From Methanosphaera stadtmanae (lineage in GTDB: Archaea; Methanobacteriota; Methanobacteria; Methanobacteriales; Methanobacteriaceae): a stretch of DNA of 60,360 nt. The stretch lies in contig SUTR01000004.1 in the NCBI GenBank assembly GCA_015062825.1, forward strand, positions 1 to 60,360. The letters are read 5' to 3'. Shown one piece after another: positions 58,830-60,360 of this stretch; position 1 is the stretch's first letter, and every line of letters starts with the position of its first letter. A program made the translations under genes and the position numbers. A model generated the notes under the pieces. The model was not told the DNA's origin. It did no database searches and was given only the letters and a program-made list of their open reading frames with translations.

Positions 58830-59267
58830 ATGGATGATAGACAAAGATTAGAACAAATGGTCACAGAACTAAATCAATTGCAACAACAAGGTGAAACAAT
58901 CACACAACAAATTGAACAACTGAACATGTCATTAAATGATCTTCAATCAGCTGAAGGTGCAGTTAAAGGCATTGAAGGTGCAGTTGGTAAAGAAACACTA
59001 ATACCAATTGGTGCAGGTTGTTTCGTAACTGCAGAACTAAAATCTGAAGATATAATTGTAGGTGTTGGTTCTGAAGTTGCAATTAAAAGATCAAGAGAAG
59101 AAACTGTTGAAACTCTCAAAAACGATAAGGAAGAAGTGCAGAAGTTAATTAGTTCACTTACCGAACAATTACAAAAAATCAATGATTACATTGCACAAAA
59201 AAGACCTGAAGCAGAAAAGTTAATGCAACAACAACAACAAATGCAACAACAGGTTCCACCAATGTAA
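58830..59267 (+). CDS. pfdA: Prefoldin subunit alpha
   Basis: A 145-residue chaperone subunit that forms a hexamer with beta subunits and passes unfolded proteins to the thermosome. Two coiled coils (residues 1-50 and 90-135) flank a beta-hairpin ('LIPIGAGCFVTAEL', 'IIVGVGSEVAIKR'). The ends are Gln/Met-rich. It belongs to the eif6-LX-pfdA-ftsY row typical of Methanobacteriales. Confidence 0.95.
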   Translation: MDDRQRLEQMVTELNQLQQQGETITQQIEQLNMSLNDLQSAEGAVKGIEGAVGKETLIPIGAGCFVTAELKSEDIIVGVGSEVAIKRSREETVETLKNDKEEVQKLISSLTEQLQKINDYIAQKRPEAEKLMQQQQQMQQQVPPM

Positions 59268-59286
59268 TTTTTTCTTCTTATCAACC

Positions 59287-59294
59287 TTTTTTTT
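59287..59294 (+). terminator. Oligo-T terminator after pfdA
   Basis: T8 lies 20 bases after the pfdA stop, after an earlier T6 at the stop itself. It likely ends the translation transcript. Confidence 0.4.
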
Positions 59295-59508
59295 AAATAC
59301 AAAATATTTTTAAATTCCATCTACTTTTAACAATTACACTTTAGTAAAGTTATATACTTCTTAGATAACATATTATTAAACAGGTTTGCCTAAGAGTTCT
59401 TAGTATAACTTAACAATAGTATAGATATTTTCATTAAATCAAATGCCACCCATATATAAATTAAATCTAAAATATCCAGGGAAAATAAATAATTAAAATG
59501 GTGATATT

Positions 59509-59619
59509 ATGTTTAAAGCCTATGAAAAATTATTAAAACGATTATCAAAACCATTAATGGAAAAACAAGAAAAGATAGAAAAGGAAAAGAAATATAAAAT
59601 CAAAAAAGAAAGAAAATAA
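59509..59619 (+). CDS. Small basic protein, 36 residues, function unknown
   Basis: ATG to TAA encodes a Lys-rich peptide starting 'MFKAYEKLLKRLSKPLMEKQ' and ending in an alternating Lys/Glu helix. GGTGAT lies 3 bases before the ATG, a first-rate ribosome binding site, and T8 at 59648-59655 follows. It would form one amphipathic helix. I recognise no family. The site, reading frame and terminator make it a likely real gene between pfdA and ftsY. Confidence 0.55.
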   Translation: MFKAYEKLLKRLSKPLMEKQEKIEKEKKYKIKKERK

Positions 59620-59647
59620 ATCTCTACTTCACCACCACAGATTATAC

Positions 59648-59655
59648 TTTTTTTT
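59648..59655 (+). terminator. Oligo-T terminator after the small basic ORF
   Basis: T8 lies 29 bases after the stop of the 36-residue gene and before the ftsY promoter region. Confidence 0.4.
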
Positions 59656-59782
59656 ATATAAATTTATTTAATGACTTAAATCACATATCATTAAAAATAA
59701 TTAACATTTTAACTAATAAAAAACAAAACATTAATTAATATTAAAGTTTTTAATCATATAGGATAATAAGGAATGTGAAAAA

Positions 59783-60360
59783 TTGTTCGATTTTCTAAAA
59801 AAGAAATTTAATAAAACTATTAAGGATGCATCAGAAACTACTGAAGAAGAGATGACTAAACACGATGAAGAATTTGCAAAAGATTTAGATAATCTTGAAG
59901 AAGCATTTTCATCAATTGAAGAAAAATACTCAAAAACAGAACAAGAAGAAGAAACAAGTGAAACTGAGGAAGAAATAGAAGAAGACAATGAAGAAATTGA
60001 AGAAAAAACTACAGAAACTTCTGAAGAAGTAAAAGAAGAAACAAGTGAAAAAATAGATGAATCTTCCCAAGAAAAAGAAGAAGAAATTTCTGAAGAAGAA
60101 GAGACCACTGAAGAAGAAAAACCTATTGATAAAGTTGAAGAAGAAAAAGAAGAAATCAGTGATGAAGAAGAAGAATCAGAAGATACCACTATAGAAGATA
60201 AGGAAATTGAAGAACAACCTCCTGTTAAAAAAGAAGAGAAAAAGAAAAAACGATTCTCATTCTTTAGTAGAAATAAGGATAAAGAAGAAGAAACTAAAGA
60301 AGATGAAGAAGAAACTAAAGAAGATGAAACTTTAACAGAAGAAGTGGAAGAAACTGCAGA
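59783..60360 (+). CDS. ftsY: Signal recognition particle receptor FtsY, N-terminal part (cut by window edge)
   Basis: The first 192 residues only. The start is TTG ('MFDFLKKKFNKTIKD', the usual FtsY opening helix), with AAGGA 10 bases upstream. What follows is an extremely acidic, Glu/Lys/Thr/Ser-rich stretch, the A domain that contacts membrane and translocon, interrupted by a basic 'KKKKRFSFFSRNKDK' patch. The NG GTPase domain lies beyond the edge. Assignment rests on the opening, the acidic domain and the position after pfdA. Confidence 0.8.
   Translation, partial: MFDFLKKKFNKTIKDASETTEEEMTKHDEEFAKDLDNLEEAFSSIEEKYSKTEQEEETSETEEEIEEDNEEIEEKTTETSEEVKEETSEKIDESSQEKEEEISEEEETTEEEKPIDKVEEEKEEISDEEEESEDTTIEDKEIEEQPPVKKEEKKKKRFSFFSRNKDKEEETKEDEEETKEDETLTEEVEETA

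Overview
The window is a very AT-rich stretch of a methanogenic archaeon of the order Methanobacteriales, most likely Methanosphaera or a close gut relative. The evidence is archaeal ribosomal proteins L39e, L31e, LX and S19e, with eIF6, NAC, prefoldin alpha, RNase P subunit Rpp21, PDCD5 and archaeal 4-phosphopantoate--beta-alanine ligase. It also has a Mur-ligase-like enzyme, as expected of pseudomurein makers, and a huge Asn/Thr-rich adhesin-like surface protein. Ribosome binding sites often read GGTGAT or GGAGGT, and oligo-T runs follow many genes. No rRNA, CRISPR array, insertion sequence or phage module was seen. One tRNA (Thr, anticodon CGT) is present.

Layout. 1-5.8 kb: a 1410-residue secreted adhesin with an embedded papain-type protease, and divergently an AAA ATPase with a winged helix whose upstream region carries five regularly spaced palindromes. 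5.9-12.1 kb: a surface-glycan cluster (two GT4 glycosyltransferases, an extended SDR nucleotide-sugar enzyme, a GT2, a DUF2304 protein), with an iron-sulfur flavoprotein and a small exported protein. 12.2-15.5 kb: NAC, then a tight three-gene unit of an NYN/PIN-type RNase, a membrane-anchored nucleotidyl-cyclase-like palm protein with a GGDD motif, and a small membrane protein. 15.6-19.9 kb: arginine genes argJ, argB and argC with an RNase HIII between. 19.9-23.2 kb: three flavodoxin-like genes and a MurT-like ligase. 23.9-27.5 kb: secF, secD and a membrane protein with a basic tail.

27.6-31.3 kb: a Dph6-like ligase, a KH/PUA-type RNA-binding protein overlapping a UPF0200 kinase-like gene, CoA biosynthesis and an M42 peptidase. 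31.4-37.2 kb: an accessory-looking area with a Yip1-like/beta-solenoid pair, two iron-sulfur flavoproteins, three copies of one unrecognised family, an HxlR regulator and a QueG-like protein. 37.3-44.2 kb: uvrC divergent from uvrB-uvrA. 44.4-48.9 kb: an MBL hydrolase, tRNA-Thr, and shikimate genes aroC and aroD. 49.1-54.8 kb: sucD, hmgA, a VIT1/CCC1-like protein, thrC, a SpoIIM-like protein and an AK6/Fap7-type kinase. 55.1-60.4 kb: a translation cluster ending in the start of ftsY, cut by the window edge.

Most of the window is core metabolism and information processing. The parts most worth a second look are the RNase plus GGDD-palm protein unit (12.9-15.5 kb), the palindrome array before the AAA ATPase, several genes whose best start is ATT or ATC with a well placed ribosome binding site, the triplicated family around the HxlR regulator, and a long hairpin between L31e and eIF6. 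Family names come from recognising motifs by eye; no database search was run.
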